Shown here: positions 8,152 to 15,470 of the stretch, piece by piece
Layout: each line of letters opens with the position of its first letter
Numbering within the stretch: position 1 is the stretch's first letter
Assembly: GCF_014196595.1 (NCBI RefSeq)
Contig: NZ_JACIEA010000001.1
Location: 310,748 to 374,747, forward strand
From: Sphingorhabdus rigui
GTDB taxonomy: Bacteria > Pseudomonadota > Alphaproteobacteria > Sphingomonadales > Sphingomonadaceae
Reading direction: 5' to 3'
Length of the DNA: 64,000 nucleotides
Program-made: the position numbers and the translations under genes
The notes under the pieces: generated by a model
The model's input: only the letters and a program-made list of their open reading frames with translations
What the model was told of the DNA's origin: nothing
The model's database searches: none

Positions 8152-9240
8152 ATGCATTTCTTCCCCTCGCGCAACATTACAATGTACATGGCCCGGCTCT
8201 TTGTCGTGCGCAGCTTTGCTGTGTTGATGATGCTTGTGCTGGTGTTGATGACGCTCGATCTGCTGGGAGAAAGTGGCAAGATATTGGCGGTCCCCGGAAA
8301 TGATCAGGGTGATGTGTTGCGCTATGTGACGATGCGCGCACCGCAAATTATTGCCAGATTTCTGCCCTTCTCGGTGCTGTTGGGGACATTAATCACCTTC
8401 GCGACCCTCAGCCAGAACAGCGAAGTGGTGGCGATGAAGGCGGCGGGATTGTCGGCGCACCAAATTCTTGCGCCCATGTTTGTCGCCAGCTTGGGCGTCG
8501 CGCTTATTTCGTTCGCCTTTAACGACGTTGTCGTCGCCCCGAATACCCAAAAGCTTAAGGTTTGGAAGGACGCCGAATATGGCGCGATAGCCCCCGATGG
8601 TGACCCGCGCAACAATGTGTGGGTCCGCGAAGGCGGCGACCTTATCAATGCAAGCAGGGTGCTAGGATCGGGCGACAATATCGTCCTCGATAATGTCCGC
8701 ATCTATTTGCGCGCCAATGGCGGTTTGCGTCAGGTCATTACGGCACCGAATGCCCGTTATGTTGACAATGCATGGCTGCTTGAAAATGCCGAAACATTTG
8801 ATGTCGCGACCACCGAACAGAAGAAGATCAGCAATCTCGTCATCGGCAAAGGCATTACGCCCGATCGGTTCAACGTCGTTAAGGTTGACGGGGACAGCCT
8901 TGGCTTCTTGCCGTTGATGCGCGCCATTGACGATCTGCGTGCCGCCGGTCGCCGCACCGATAATCTTGAAGGCATATTGTGGCACAAGCTGGCAGGGCCT
9001 TTGTCGACCTTGTTAATGCCCTTGCTGGCTGCGGTCGCGGCCTTTGGGCTTGCCCGCTCGGGCGCTTTGTTCGTGCGCGCGGTGCTGGGCATGGCGCTTG
9101 GCTTTACCTATTTCGTTGCGGATAACTTTGCCTTGGCGATGGGCAATCTGGGCGCCTATCCGCCCTGGATTGCCGCATGGGGGCCGTTTTTGCTCTTTTT
9201 ACTCATCGGCGAAACGGTGCTCATCCGCACCGAAGAATGA
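8152..9240 (+). CDS. lptG: LptG-type permease
   Basis: 362 residues with the same architecture as the preceding gene: N-terminal membrane helices (about 15-38 and 65-85), a helix near 110-130, a periplasmic beta domain with NNVWVREGGDLINA, and three C-terminal helices ending LFLLIGETVLIRTEE. It should form the permease pair with LptF for outer-membrane lipid export. The ATG lies 3 bp after the lptF stop, which implies translational coupling. lptB, lptC and lptA are not in this window. The next gene starts 53 bp downstream and may share the transcript. Confidence 0.85.
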   Translation: MHFFPSRNITMYMARLFVVRSFAVLMMLVLVLMTLDLLGESGKILAVPGNDQGDVLRYVTMRAPQIIARFLPFSVLLGTLITFATLSQNSEVVAMKAAGLSAHQILAPMFVASLGVALISFAFNDVVVAPNTQKLKVWKDAEYGAIAPDGDPRNNVWVREGGDLINASRVLGSGDNIVLDNVRIYLRANGGLRQVITAPNARYVDNAWLLENAETFDVATTEQKKISNLVIGKGITPDRFNVVKVDGDSLGFLPLMRAIDDLRAAGRRTDNLEGILWHKLAGPLSTLLMPLLAAVAAFGLARSGALFVRAVLGMALGFTYFVADNFALAMGNLGAYPPWIAAWGPFLLFLLIGETVLIRTEE

Positions 9241-9293
9241 GCCTGCGGATCAGGCGGCTTTGGGCACATAAAAATGCGTTTCGGGAATTCACT

Positions 9294-10445
9294 ATGACAG
9301 ACATCATCATTCGGCCGGTTGTAACCAAGGCAGACAAACGCGCCTTTATTGACCTGCCGTTCCGGCTTTATGCCAATGATCCCAACTGGGTTCCGCCATT
9401 GAAAAGCGATGTGATGGCGACGATTACACCGGGCAAGAACCCATGGTTCGAACATGGAGAGGCGCAGCTTTTCCTCGCGGAAAAGGACGGGAAAGTTGTT
9501 GGCCGGATCTCCGCACATTTGGATTTTCTCGCGCTGAAACAGCCGCCAGAGCAAGGCATGGGCCCCGGCGTCGGCAATTGGGGATTTTTTGAGGCGGAAG
9601 ATGAAGCCACCGGAAAGCTGCTGATTGCGACGGCTGAAGATTGGCTGCGCAGCAAAAACATGGTGCGCTCGCTCGGGCCGTTAAGCCTGTCCATCTGGGA
9701 AGAGCCCGGCGTGTTGATTGATGGCCATGACCATCCATCCACCGTGCTGATGGGCTATCATAACGCGGCCTATGGCGGGTGGATTGAGGCTGCGGGCTAC
9801 GCCGGTGTCAAAGATCTCTACACCTATCAAATCCCGATTGATGTGCCGTTTCCGCCGCTGGTGGAACGCATTGTCGCGTCGGGCGAGCGCAACGAACGCA
9901 TCGTCATTCGTAAAGTGAACAAGGATAATTTTGACGCGGAAGCGGCGTTAATCCTGTCCATATTGAACGACGCGTGGAGCGGGAATTGGGGTTTCGTGCC
10001 CATCACCGATGCCGAGGTCGCGCACACCGGAAAGCAGTTAAAGCCGATCGTCTTTAACGACCTGATCCGGATTGCGGAGGTCGATGGCGAACCCGTCGCC
10101 TTCATGATGACATGGCCCGACATCAACGAAAAAATCGGTCAATTTGGGGGCAGCCTGTTCCCGTTCAACTGGGCAAAGCTTTTGTGGTGGCTGCGCGCGC
10201 CAAAGGTCAGCACGATGCGCGTGCCGTTGATGGGCGTGATGAAAAAACTGCAGTCGACCCGCATGGCAAGCCAATTGGCGTTCATGATGGTCTCGCTCAT
10301 TCGCGACGCATCCACCAGCCAATATGGCGCAAGCCGCGGTGAATTTGGCTGGGTCCTTGATGACAATGGCCCGATGCGTTCGGTGGGTGAGGCGATTAAC
10401 GGCAAAATCAACAAGGTGTACCGCATTTACGAAAAGCAGCTTTGA
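9294..10445 (+). CDS. GNAT-type N-acyltransferase, candidate bacterial ceramide synthase
   Basis: 383 residues from the ATG at 9294; earlier in-frame starts lie in lptG. The start (IIIRPVVTKADKRAFIDLPFRLYANDPNWVPPL) and the strand-helix with VVGRISAHLDF are typical of a large GNAT-like acyltransferase family often labelled only 'N-acetyltransferase' or, wrongly, 'dATP pyrophosphohydrolase'. In Caulobacter a putative acyltransferase in the sphingolipid locus (CC_1154) is required for ceramide synthesis and N-acylates the sphingoid base. This gene matches in location and fold class, so bacterial ceramide synthase is the best guess. The link is by context; I could not align the two proteins. Confidence 0.65.
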   Translation: MTDIIIRPVVTKADKRAFIDLPFRLYANDPNWVPPLKSDVMATITPGKNPWFEHGEAQLFLAEKDGKVVGRISAHLDFLALKQPPEQGMGPGVGNWGFFEAEDEATGKLLIATAEDWLRSKNMVRSLGPLSLSIWEEPGVLIDGHDHPSTVLMGYHNAAYGGWIEAAGYAGVKDLYTYQIPIDVPFPPLVERIVASGERNERIVIRKVNKDNFDAEAALILSILNDAWSGNWGFVPITDAEVAHTGKQLKPIVFNDLIRIAEVDGEPVAFMMTWPDINEKIGQFGGSLFPFNWAKLLWWLRAPKVSTMRVPLMGVMKKLQSTRMASQLAFMMVSLIRDASTSQYGASRGEFGWVLDDNGPMRSVGEAINGKINKVYRIYEKQL

Positions 10446-10496
10446 CCGCGAAGGCCATGTCGCGCCCGCCCGCCGTTTCACATTTGATTGGCCAAT

Positions 10497-10601
10497 TTAA
10501 CGCGTGATGGCTTCGCCGATAGAGGCGTAGATCATCACCACGGCAAAGGATGCGATCATGCCGGTGAACAAGGCGACGACGGGAATTTGCAAAACGTCCA
10601 T
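10497..10601 (-). CDS. 34-residue single-pass membrane micro-protein
   Basis: A short leftward frame from the ATG at 10601-10599 to the TAA at 10497. The peptide begins MDVLQIPVVALF, has one continuous hydrophobic helix (about residues 7-26) and a short tail GEAITR. A strong Shine-Dalgarno (AGGAG) sits a few bases before the start. An FNR-type operator (10655-10668) lies 54 bp upstream, about where an activator site should be. No family is recognised. Size, topology and likely oxygen-linked control resemble small oxidase subunits such as CydX or CcoQ/CcoS, but there is no oxidase gene here and no sequence match I can claim. Confidence 0.6.
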   Translation of the reverse strand: MDVLQIPVVALFTGMIASFAVVMIYASIGEAITR

Positions 10602-10654
10602 ATCAGGCTCCTATATTGAGGAGGCCACTATGCACCGCGCAATCAGGTCATGCT

Positions 10655-10668
10655 TTGATCTAAGTCAA
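10655..10668. promoter_or_regulatory. FNR/CRP-family operator
   Basis: TTGATCTAAGTCAA fits the FNR/FnrL consensus TTGAT-N4-ATCAA with one mismatch. It overlaps the end of the DUF952 gene and lies 54 bp upstream of the start of the leftward micro-protein gene, which suits a site near -41 of a promoter reading left. Confidence 0.6.
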
Positions 10669-10974
10669 ATGGCCGACAATCGCGCCCATCGGCAACGGCC
10701 CATAAATATGCGGGAACAGCGCACCGCCGCGGGATTCCTCCCAGACGATGGTCTCACCCAGATAGGCCAAGTTCACTTCGGCGATCACAAGGCCGTCTTG
10801 CCCCGCAAAATGCTTGTCGAGCGTGCCCTGCAGCTGATCCTTGGCCGACAAATGAATATAGCCATCGGCCAGATCGACCGGCGCGCCGTGAAAGACGCCG
10901 TCGGCTTCAAACTGCGCCCATTGCGCGGCGGTGAATATTTTGAAGGCGGTTTTGGGATGGCGGTTTTCGGACAT
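10660..10974 (-). CDS. DUF952 family protein
   Basis: 104 residues from the ATG at 10974 (MSENRHPKTAFKIF). The frame can be extended to 11085, but that part runs into the repeat element upstream. DUF952 hallmarks are visible: AFKIFTAAQW at the start, DGYIHLSAKDQLQGTL in the middle and GALFPHIYGPLPMGAIV near the end. The family is small, cytosolic and of unproven function, with a fold sometimes compared to ADP-ribosyltransferase-like domains. The stop overlaps the FNR-like site. Nothing in the neighbourhood explains its role. Confidence 0.8.
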   Translation of the reverse strand: MSENRHPKTAFKIFTAAQWAQFEADGVFHGAPVDLADGYIHLSAKDQLQGTLDKHFAGQDGLVIAEVNLAYLGETIVWEESRGGALFPHIYGPLPMGAIVGHLT

Positions 10975-11058
10975 AGGCCGCCCATGCCGAAAAGCAGGGG
11001 TGGACGCAAGCCGCGTGCCTACGTCGTCTCCCCCTACTTCGTCATGCTCCCCTACCGT

Positions 11059-11149
11059 CACCCTGAACTTGTTTGTGCTTTGCACGCCTCCGGCTCCAGG
11101 GTCTTAATTATCGACGTTGAAAAGTAAGATGCTGAAACAAGTTCAGCAT
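11059..11149. repeat. Pair of REP-like intergenic hairpin elements
   Basis: Two inverted copies of the same motif. On the plus strand GCTGAAACAAGTTCAGC (11131-11147) forms a 6-bp stem with a 5-base loop. At 11059-11074 the complement occurs as CACCCTGAACTTGTTT. Related copies are at 25217-25233 and 32157-32171, all between genes. This is a dispersed intergenic repeat of the REP/palindromic type seen in many sphingomonads. Confidence 0.75.
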
Positions 11150-11235
11150 GACGAAGTGGGGGGGCAAAAAAACCATTTTCCTACACGAACCTATATGGTT
11201 CATAATCGCCTCCGTTTTTTCAAATGGAGCCTATT

Positions 11236-12225
11236 ATGCGTAACAAAGTCCCCGTCCCCCGCGAAAACCGTCCGCCTTTGCCTGATTTCACCCCCGTGCC
11301 ACTGCGATACCGCCATGATGGTTGGACGCCGGAGCGGCAGCGCGGCTTTATTGAGGCGTTGGCCGACACCGGCTGCGTCACGCGTGCGACGGCCATCGTC
11401 AACATGTCGTTGGAGGGCGCCTATTATCTGCGCCGGCAAAAGGGCGCGGAGGAGTTTCGCGCCGCGTGGAATGCCGCGCTCGATTTCGGGGTGCAGAAGT
11501 TAAAGGACATCGCCTTTGAACGGGCGATTGAGGGGGAGATGATCCCCGTCTTTGAAAAGGGCAAGTTGATGGGGTACCGGCGCAAACGCAACGACCGGCT
11601 GCTGATGTTCTGCCTGCGCCATTATGGGCAGGATGCGAACGGCAAACGCACCACGATCAACTATTTCAGCAGCCGGGCCCAAGCGGGGTCAGCCAACGGA
11701 GAGGCAAGCGGAGGCGCAGGCGGCAGCATCGCGGCGGCAGAGGCCAGCACCACCACCGTGCGCACCGTGATCAACGGCAATGGCACCGCCGCCGACATCA
11801 ACGACGCGGCCCGCGCGCTGGAAAATTTTGAAGGCATCGCGCTGGACGCAGAGGCACAGGCCGCGATCACCGCCGCGTTGGAGGCATGCGCCGCCCGCTA
11901 CCGCGCCGCGGGGGAGATTATTGACGAAGGCGGCGATGATGCAATCGCAATGATGGTCGATGATCCCGACCAAATTTATGTCCCGACGGGCAAAAACACC
12001 TCCCCCTATCACGGCGAATTGGTTCTGCCCGACATGGTGACCGAATTTGTGCCGTTTCAGGAAGGGGAATCGCACTGGACCAATGCCGGGGCAGAGCTAC
12101 CCTATTGGGCGCAACCAGACGCGCTAAAGAAGCTGGAGGCGCCAACGGACGAGGTGCCAAAACGCAAGCGCAAGTCGAATTGGAAACGCAAGGCGAAGGC
12201 GACGGAGACGGAGACGGAGACCTAA
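11236..12225 (+). CDS. Sphingomonad-type conserved hypothetical protein with HTH-like N-terminus
   Basis: 329 residues from the ATG at 11236, which has GGAG 6 bases upstream; the ATG at 11224 would overlap that ribosome binding site. Residues 15-75 (LRYRHDGWTPERQRGFIEALADTGCVTRA then MSLEGAYYLRRQ) look like a helix-turn-helix of the terminase-small-subunit or homeodomain-like kind, and proteins with this opening are common in sphingomonads. A central Gly/Ala/Ser-rich linker (about 155-185) leads to an acidic C-terminal half and a Lys/Glu-rich tail. Function is unknown. It is not next to phage genes, so a terminase role is unlikely. Confidence 0.7.
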   Translation: MRNKVPVPRENRPPLPDFTPVPLRYRHDGWTPERQRGFIEALADTGCVTRATAIVNMSLEGAYYLRRQKGAEEFRAAWNAALDFGVQKLKDIAFERAIEGEMIPVFEKGKLMGYRRKRNDRLLMFCLRHYGQDANGKRTTINYFSSRAQAGSANGEASGGAGGSIAAAEASTTTVRTVINGNGTAADINDAARALENFEGIALDAEAQAAITAALEACAARYRAAGEIIDEGGDDAIAMMVDDPDQIYVPTGKNTSPYHGELVLPDMVTEFVPFQEGESHWTNAGAELPYWAQPDALKKLEAPTDEVPKRKRKSNWKRKAKATETETET

Positions 12226-12226
12226 A

Positions 12227-12526
12227 CTACCCCGCCAGCATCCAACCCCCCACCAGCGCGAGGGCCAAGCCGTGCAGTATCGCGGTCTGGTGCAGGTGGC
12301 TGGAAAAGGGTTGCTTGCGCGTTTTATGCCGGAACAATGCACGGCCGGCATAAGCGCCGATGGTACCCCCCAAAAACGCCCAAGCCAGCAACGTCCCTTC
12401 GGACACCCGCCAAGTCCCTTGCGCCGCACGGATCTTGTCAAAACCGAACAGCATGAACGTCCACAGATTGACCAGCGCAAACAGGCCAAGGGCATTGGGG
12501 AGGGTGAGGAGGGTAGGGAGGGTCAT
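12227..12526 (-). CDS. DUF1294 membrane protein
   Basis: 99 residues with three hydrophobic segments (about 10-28, 45-62, 80-97). The FALVNLWTFMLFGFDK start, WRVSEGTLL, and the GGTIGAYAGRALFRHKTRKQPF stretch are diagnostic of DUF1294, small inner-membrane proteins sometimes fused to cold-shock domains. Function is not established. The gene is convergent with the preceding one, with a single base between the two stops. No terminator is evident in so small a space. Confidence 0.85.
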   Translation of the reverse strand: MTLPTLLTLPNALGLFALVNLWTFMLFGFDKIRAAQGTWRVSEGTLLAWAFLGGTIGAYAGRALFRHKTRKQPFSSHLHQTAILHGLALALVGGWMLAG

Positions 12527-12668
12527 GTGTGGTGTGTTGGCGGGTTAGTGGGTTTTGGTAGCCGGTATATGGTTCACACGCCCACGAAGGTCGGCAAGAC
12601 CACGGGTGTGGCGGGTTTGTCGAAATAAACATTGAATCCGACACTGATCGACTTGGTCGTTACGATGA

Positions 12669-13556
12669 TCAAGAGACAATTGTTGCAAGTTTTGCCTTCA
12701 ATTGAGCAATCTCATTAATTGCTTTTTGGGCGACAGTTTGAGCGGATGCGGCTGACGCGATGGCTGAGCTCGCATTAGTTTGCGAACTACTGAGCGCCAT
12801 CACAAATTGTGGATCTTTCATTAGTTGATCAATAAGGTCGGCATAATTCATAGTTGCTAGATCACCTTGCCCTTGGATCCTGGGCGCTGGAGAGCTCCTT
12901 TGAGCAGACGCCATCGCATTTGCGACTGCGATGCTCGATTGAAGCGCCATGATCACTGGAGAAGATCCAATTTCAGCAAAAATTTTCTGCCGAACCTGAT
13001 TATACTGCATCGTCGCTAGCTCACCTTGCCCAAATATTCCAGGCGCGATTGCGACTTGCGCTGAGATGGCTATCGCTTGAGTGCTCGCGATCATTGATCG
13101 GGTCACTGCCAGCGTCGACTCAAATGATTTTATCATTTCCTCAATCGGCCTCCCCCTCACTAAATCAATAATCTGTTCCGGCTGGAGCGGTTGAGAGGAC
13201 GTCCCTATCCGAATATATGGAATATCATGAGCCATGTAGAACGGAGCAGTGCCATTAGCCGTTTCGACTGCGACTAGCTGTCTTTCATCGAGACTTATGA
13301 CACGAATATCTATAGCGGGTGCGGGCACTATATGCTCGTAAATCCATCTTTCGACCTTGTCTCGAACGACTTTCGCATCCGTCAGACCAAAGATCGTCCG
13401 ATCATCGGCTACTCCAATTAACAGCATGCCTCCTTCGCCGGTGGCGAAGGCAGCAATTTCTTTGCAGATTGCTTTTGGTTCTTTGGCCATTTTCTTGAAC
13501 TCAACAGTTGAGCACTCGCCCTGCTCAATCGCAGATCGCACGGTAATTTCGTCCAC
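12669..13556 (-). CDS. AlbA_2 (Schlafen-type) domain protein with tandem C-terminal repeat
   Basis: 295 residues from a GTG start with GGAG 6 bases upstream. Residues 10-130 form an AlbA_2/divergent AAA-4 domain: GECSTVEFKK, EIAAFATGEGGMLLIGVADD, and IPYIRIGTSSQPLQPEQI. In this family the domain binds nucleotides or acts as a nuclease in Schlafen-like proteins. The C-terminal half carries two copies of a ~33-residue unit (174-207 and 227-258), each GQG(E/D)LATMxY...MALxSS, between Ala/Ser-rich helices. The gene lies in an A/T-richer stretch with the SEFIR gene 195 bp upstream on the same strand. A role in defence is inferred from that pairing only. Confidence 0.7.
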   Translation of the reverse strand: MDEITVRSAIEQGECSTVEFKKMAKEPKAICKEIAAFATGEGGMLLIGVADDRTIFGLTDAKVVRDKVERWIYEHIVPAPAIDIRVISLDERQLVAVETANGTAPFYMAHDIPYIRIGTSSQPLQPEQIIDLVRGRPIEEMIKSFESTLAVTRSMIASTQAIAISAQVAIAPGIFGQGELATMQYNQVRQKIFAEIGSSPVIMALQSSIAVANAMASAQRSSPAPRIQGQGDLATMNYADLIDQLMKDPQFVMALSSSQTNASSAIASAASAQTVAQKAINEIAQLKAKLATIVS

Positions 13557-13623
13557 AAAAAGCTCCGATACTATTGTTGAGAATTTTATTAAGATTTGTG
13601 GCAGCTAAAGAGCGTCGGCAATT

Positions 13624-13670
13624 CGGAGGCCTATTTAATGAGCTAAATGACCAACCTTAGTTAGCCTCCG
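13624..13670. other. Inverted repeat between island genes
   Basis: CGGAGGC at 13624-13630 and GCCTCCG at 13664-13670 form a 7-bp stem around a 33-base, A/T-rich loop. It sits in the 195-bp gap between the SEFIR and AlbA_2 genes. It could end or attenuate transcription from the SEFIR gene, but there is no T-run, so this is a weak call. Confidence 0.3.
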
Positions 13671-13751
13671 ATCTTCGTTGGAAGCGCAGGTTTTGAATTA
13701 GTTGAGCCAATGATGTGAAGCGTTTAAGTGAATTTAGCTGGTACGGCGTTC

Positions 13752-15173
13752 CTAAGCAGCGGTACCTAGCTTCTCTACGTTTAATAAATCTCTGATAGGA
13801 ATTTCTCTAAAGGCACTTCGTGGCACTGACATATTTGTGATTTGCTGACGCAATTCGTCAGGCGACTTGTTAAAGAGAATAACCTTAAGCTTGTCATAAA
13901 CGCGGGTCGAAGTTGCTCGGGCAAAGGTCGGCAGCGCCCCGTATGCGTCGCTAAGATAGATCGATGAATCGGGATACCAAGAGTCTTTCGGTGATAAGCT
14001 AGCTCTGACAAACAAAGTTAGGTCTGCTTCCATAAAATAATTAAATGCCACGGATGAATGCTCGTGATGCTCCGCCAGAAGGTCGGCATGCAAAGACAGC
14101 CGATTCAACTTCATGTTAGAGTTTCTGGCTTCTAAGCTCTGCAAGTATGGCTTGAACTTGGAATATGAAACCGCATCGCCAGTATTTTGGTTGTCTCTGG
14201 GTTTGAAAAAAGGCGTTGAAAGTACATCTGCCGCCATAGCAAACGACCGCTCTCTCATCGCGATCGCCACAAAGCTGACAAAGGCGTTGTGGCCGAAAAA
14301 CTGATAAGCATCGTTATCCCAACGCGTGAATTGCGAGTTCATGGGACGATAATCCCACAGGCTGAATATTTTTTCGAAAAAACTATGAACTGTATCAATA
14401 GATCTTTGATCGCCAGATCTAACCAAGTCGGACAACGCGAGATTAAGATTTTCTAAAACCGGAAATGTCGCTTTGATCCCCTCATATGCGGCATTTTCTG
14501 GGTGCTCTTCCTCAATTAGGTTGCGGATAAAAGAGGGAGCATCATCAGCGATAAATGTGAGTAGTTCCGATGCTTTGGCTGTAAGTTGATCTGACGGAAG
14601 ATTTGTTTGGCTAGGGCGACGTGTTGCGCGAACTATCGAAGAGCCTGCCGCATAAGTCGTTTCTAAAAATTTAGGAGGCTCGCCGATTGGCGGAAGTGCG
14701 TGGAACGGTTTTCCATGAATCCATCGTAATAGCTTATCGTAATTTACGGCTTCAGCGTCATCTGATGACATGTTAAAATAAAGTCGAGTAGCCATATAGT
14801 GAGGAAGAAAAGGTTTCCCCTCGGAATTTAGCTCCTTCACGACAGCCGCGAATTTATTTTGGTCAGTTTTATTGTAGACCGAAGCGGACACAATTTGTGC
14901 TTCCGTACCTACCCCACCCGTTCTAGAATTGGCGCGTTCTACATAGGCTTCATCGCAGATCAAGAGTACCTTGATCACTGCAGGGTCGCTTACCATTTGC
15001 TCCATAAAGACGAGTGTATCTTGCCCTTCTTCGAGATGCCACTTGTCTAGAATTACATCAACCCCATCGCTACGTAACGATGTGGCAAACTGCAGCACCC
15101 ACTCCTCATGGTCAGGTGAAGTCCATCTATATGAAATGAATATTTTGGGGTAGGCTGCTGCTCGGTTAGACAC
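13752..15173 (-). CDS. SEFIR/TIR-domain protein
   Basis: 473 residues from a GTG start whose GGAG lies within the nrdB-tail remnant just upstream. Residues 9-100 form a SEFIR-type TIR domain: KIFISYRW at 10-17, LRSDGVDVILDKWHLEEGQD at 33-52, FMEQMV, VLLICDEAYVERANSRTGGVGTE at 69-91. Bacterial SEFIR/TIR domains occur in anti-phage and toxin-type systems, some as NAD-degrading effectors. The remaining 370 residues are mostly helical and match nothing I recognise, perhaps a sensor part. No signal peptide or membrane segment is seen. Base composition is visibly more A/T-rich than the flanks, which suggests acquisition. Confidence 0.75.
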   Translation of the reverse strand: MSNRAAAYPKIFISYRWTSPDHEEWVLQFATSLRSDGVDVILDKWHLEEGQDTLVFMEQMVSDPAVIKVLLICDEAYVERANSRTGGVGTEAQIVSASVYNKTDQNKFAAVVKELNSEGKPFLPHYMATRLYFNMSSDDAEAVNYDKLLRWIHGKPFHALPPIGEPPKFLETTYAAGSSIVRATRRPSQTNLPSDQLTAKASELLTFIADDAPSFIRNLIEEEHPENAAYEGIKATFPVLENLNLALSDLVRSGDQRSIDTVHSFFEKIFSLWDYRPMNSQFTRWDNDAYQFFGHNAFVSFVAIAMRERSFAMAADVLSTPFFKPRDNQNTGDAVSYSKFKPYLQSLEARNSNMKLNRLSLHADLLAEHHEHSSVAFNYFMEADLTLFVRASLSPKDSWYPDSSIYLSDAYGALPTFARATSTRVYDKLKVILFNKSPDELRQQITNMSVPRSAFREIPIRDLLNVEKLGTAA

Positions 15174-15176
15174 AAT

Positions 15177-15241
15177 TTACTCCACAGAAACCCCTGCTTG
15201 TTCGAACATATCCGCGCCGTCATTTGGACTGCCGGCTATGC
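15177..15241 (-). pseudogene. Remnant duplicate of the nrdB 3' end
   Basis: Read leftward, this stretch ends in NDGADMFEQAGVSVE and a stop, against NDGVDMFEQAGVAAE and a stop in the intact nrdB at 15471. The two copies share a perfect 17-base run, GCTTGTTCGAACATATC (15196-15212 and 15490-15506), 294 bp apart. Upstream of the tail the similarity is lost. The stop codon lies 3 bp before the SEFIR GTG start, and the final codons provide its ribosome binding site. It looks like the scar of an insertion or recombination at the 3' end of nrdB. Confidence 0.8.
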
Positions 15242-15414
15242 TTCAACCATATTGTCAACAAATGTGAAGTCAATCGGAGGGGATAAGATTTTACAACCTT
15301 ACCAGTGACATAAAACGTAACGCCTCACGCCGCTGCTGGACGCGCGCATGTGCGGCGATCGGCGTCGGGCGCCGTCGCTTCGTTTATGTCTATCTATGGA
15401 ATATATGGGTCGCG

Positions 15415-15453
15415 GTCGTCAGGTGGAAACGGGGTGGTCTCCATCCTGACGAC
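15415..15453 (-). terminator. Hairpin just after nrdB
   Basis: GTCGTCAGG-TGGA (15415-15427) pairs with TCCA-t-CCTGACGAC (15440-15453), a 13-bp stem with one bulged base and a 12-base loop. It starts 18 bp after the nrdB stop. There is no T-run on the nrdB strand, so it may be a weak terminator or an mRNA-protecting 3' structure. Confidence 0.45.
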
Positions 15454-15470
15454 AGGCGACGGGGGGCGGA

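Noticed and set aside
10558..11127. 189-codon plus-strand frame
   Set aside because: Overlaps the DUF952 gene on the other strand and runs through the REP-like repeat.
11236..12225. Phage terminase small subunit
   Set aside because: The N-terminal helix-turn-helix resembles such proteins, but there are no phage genes nearby and the same protein type is common in sphingomonad chromosomes.
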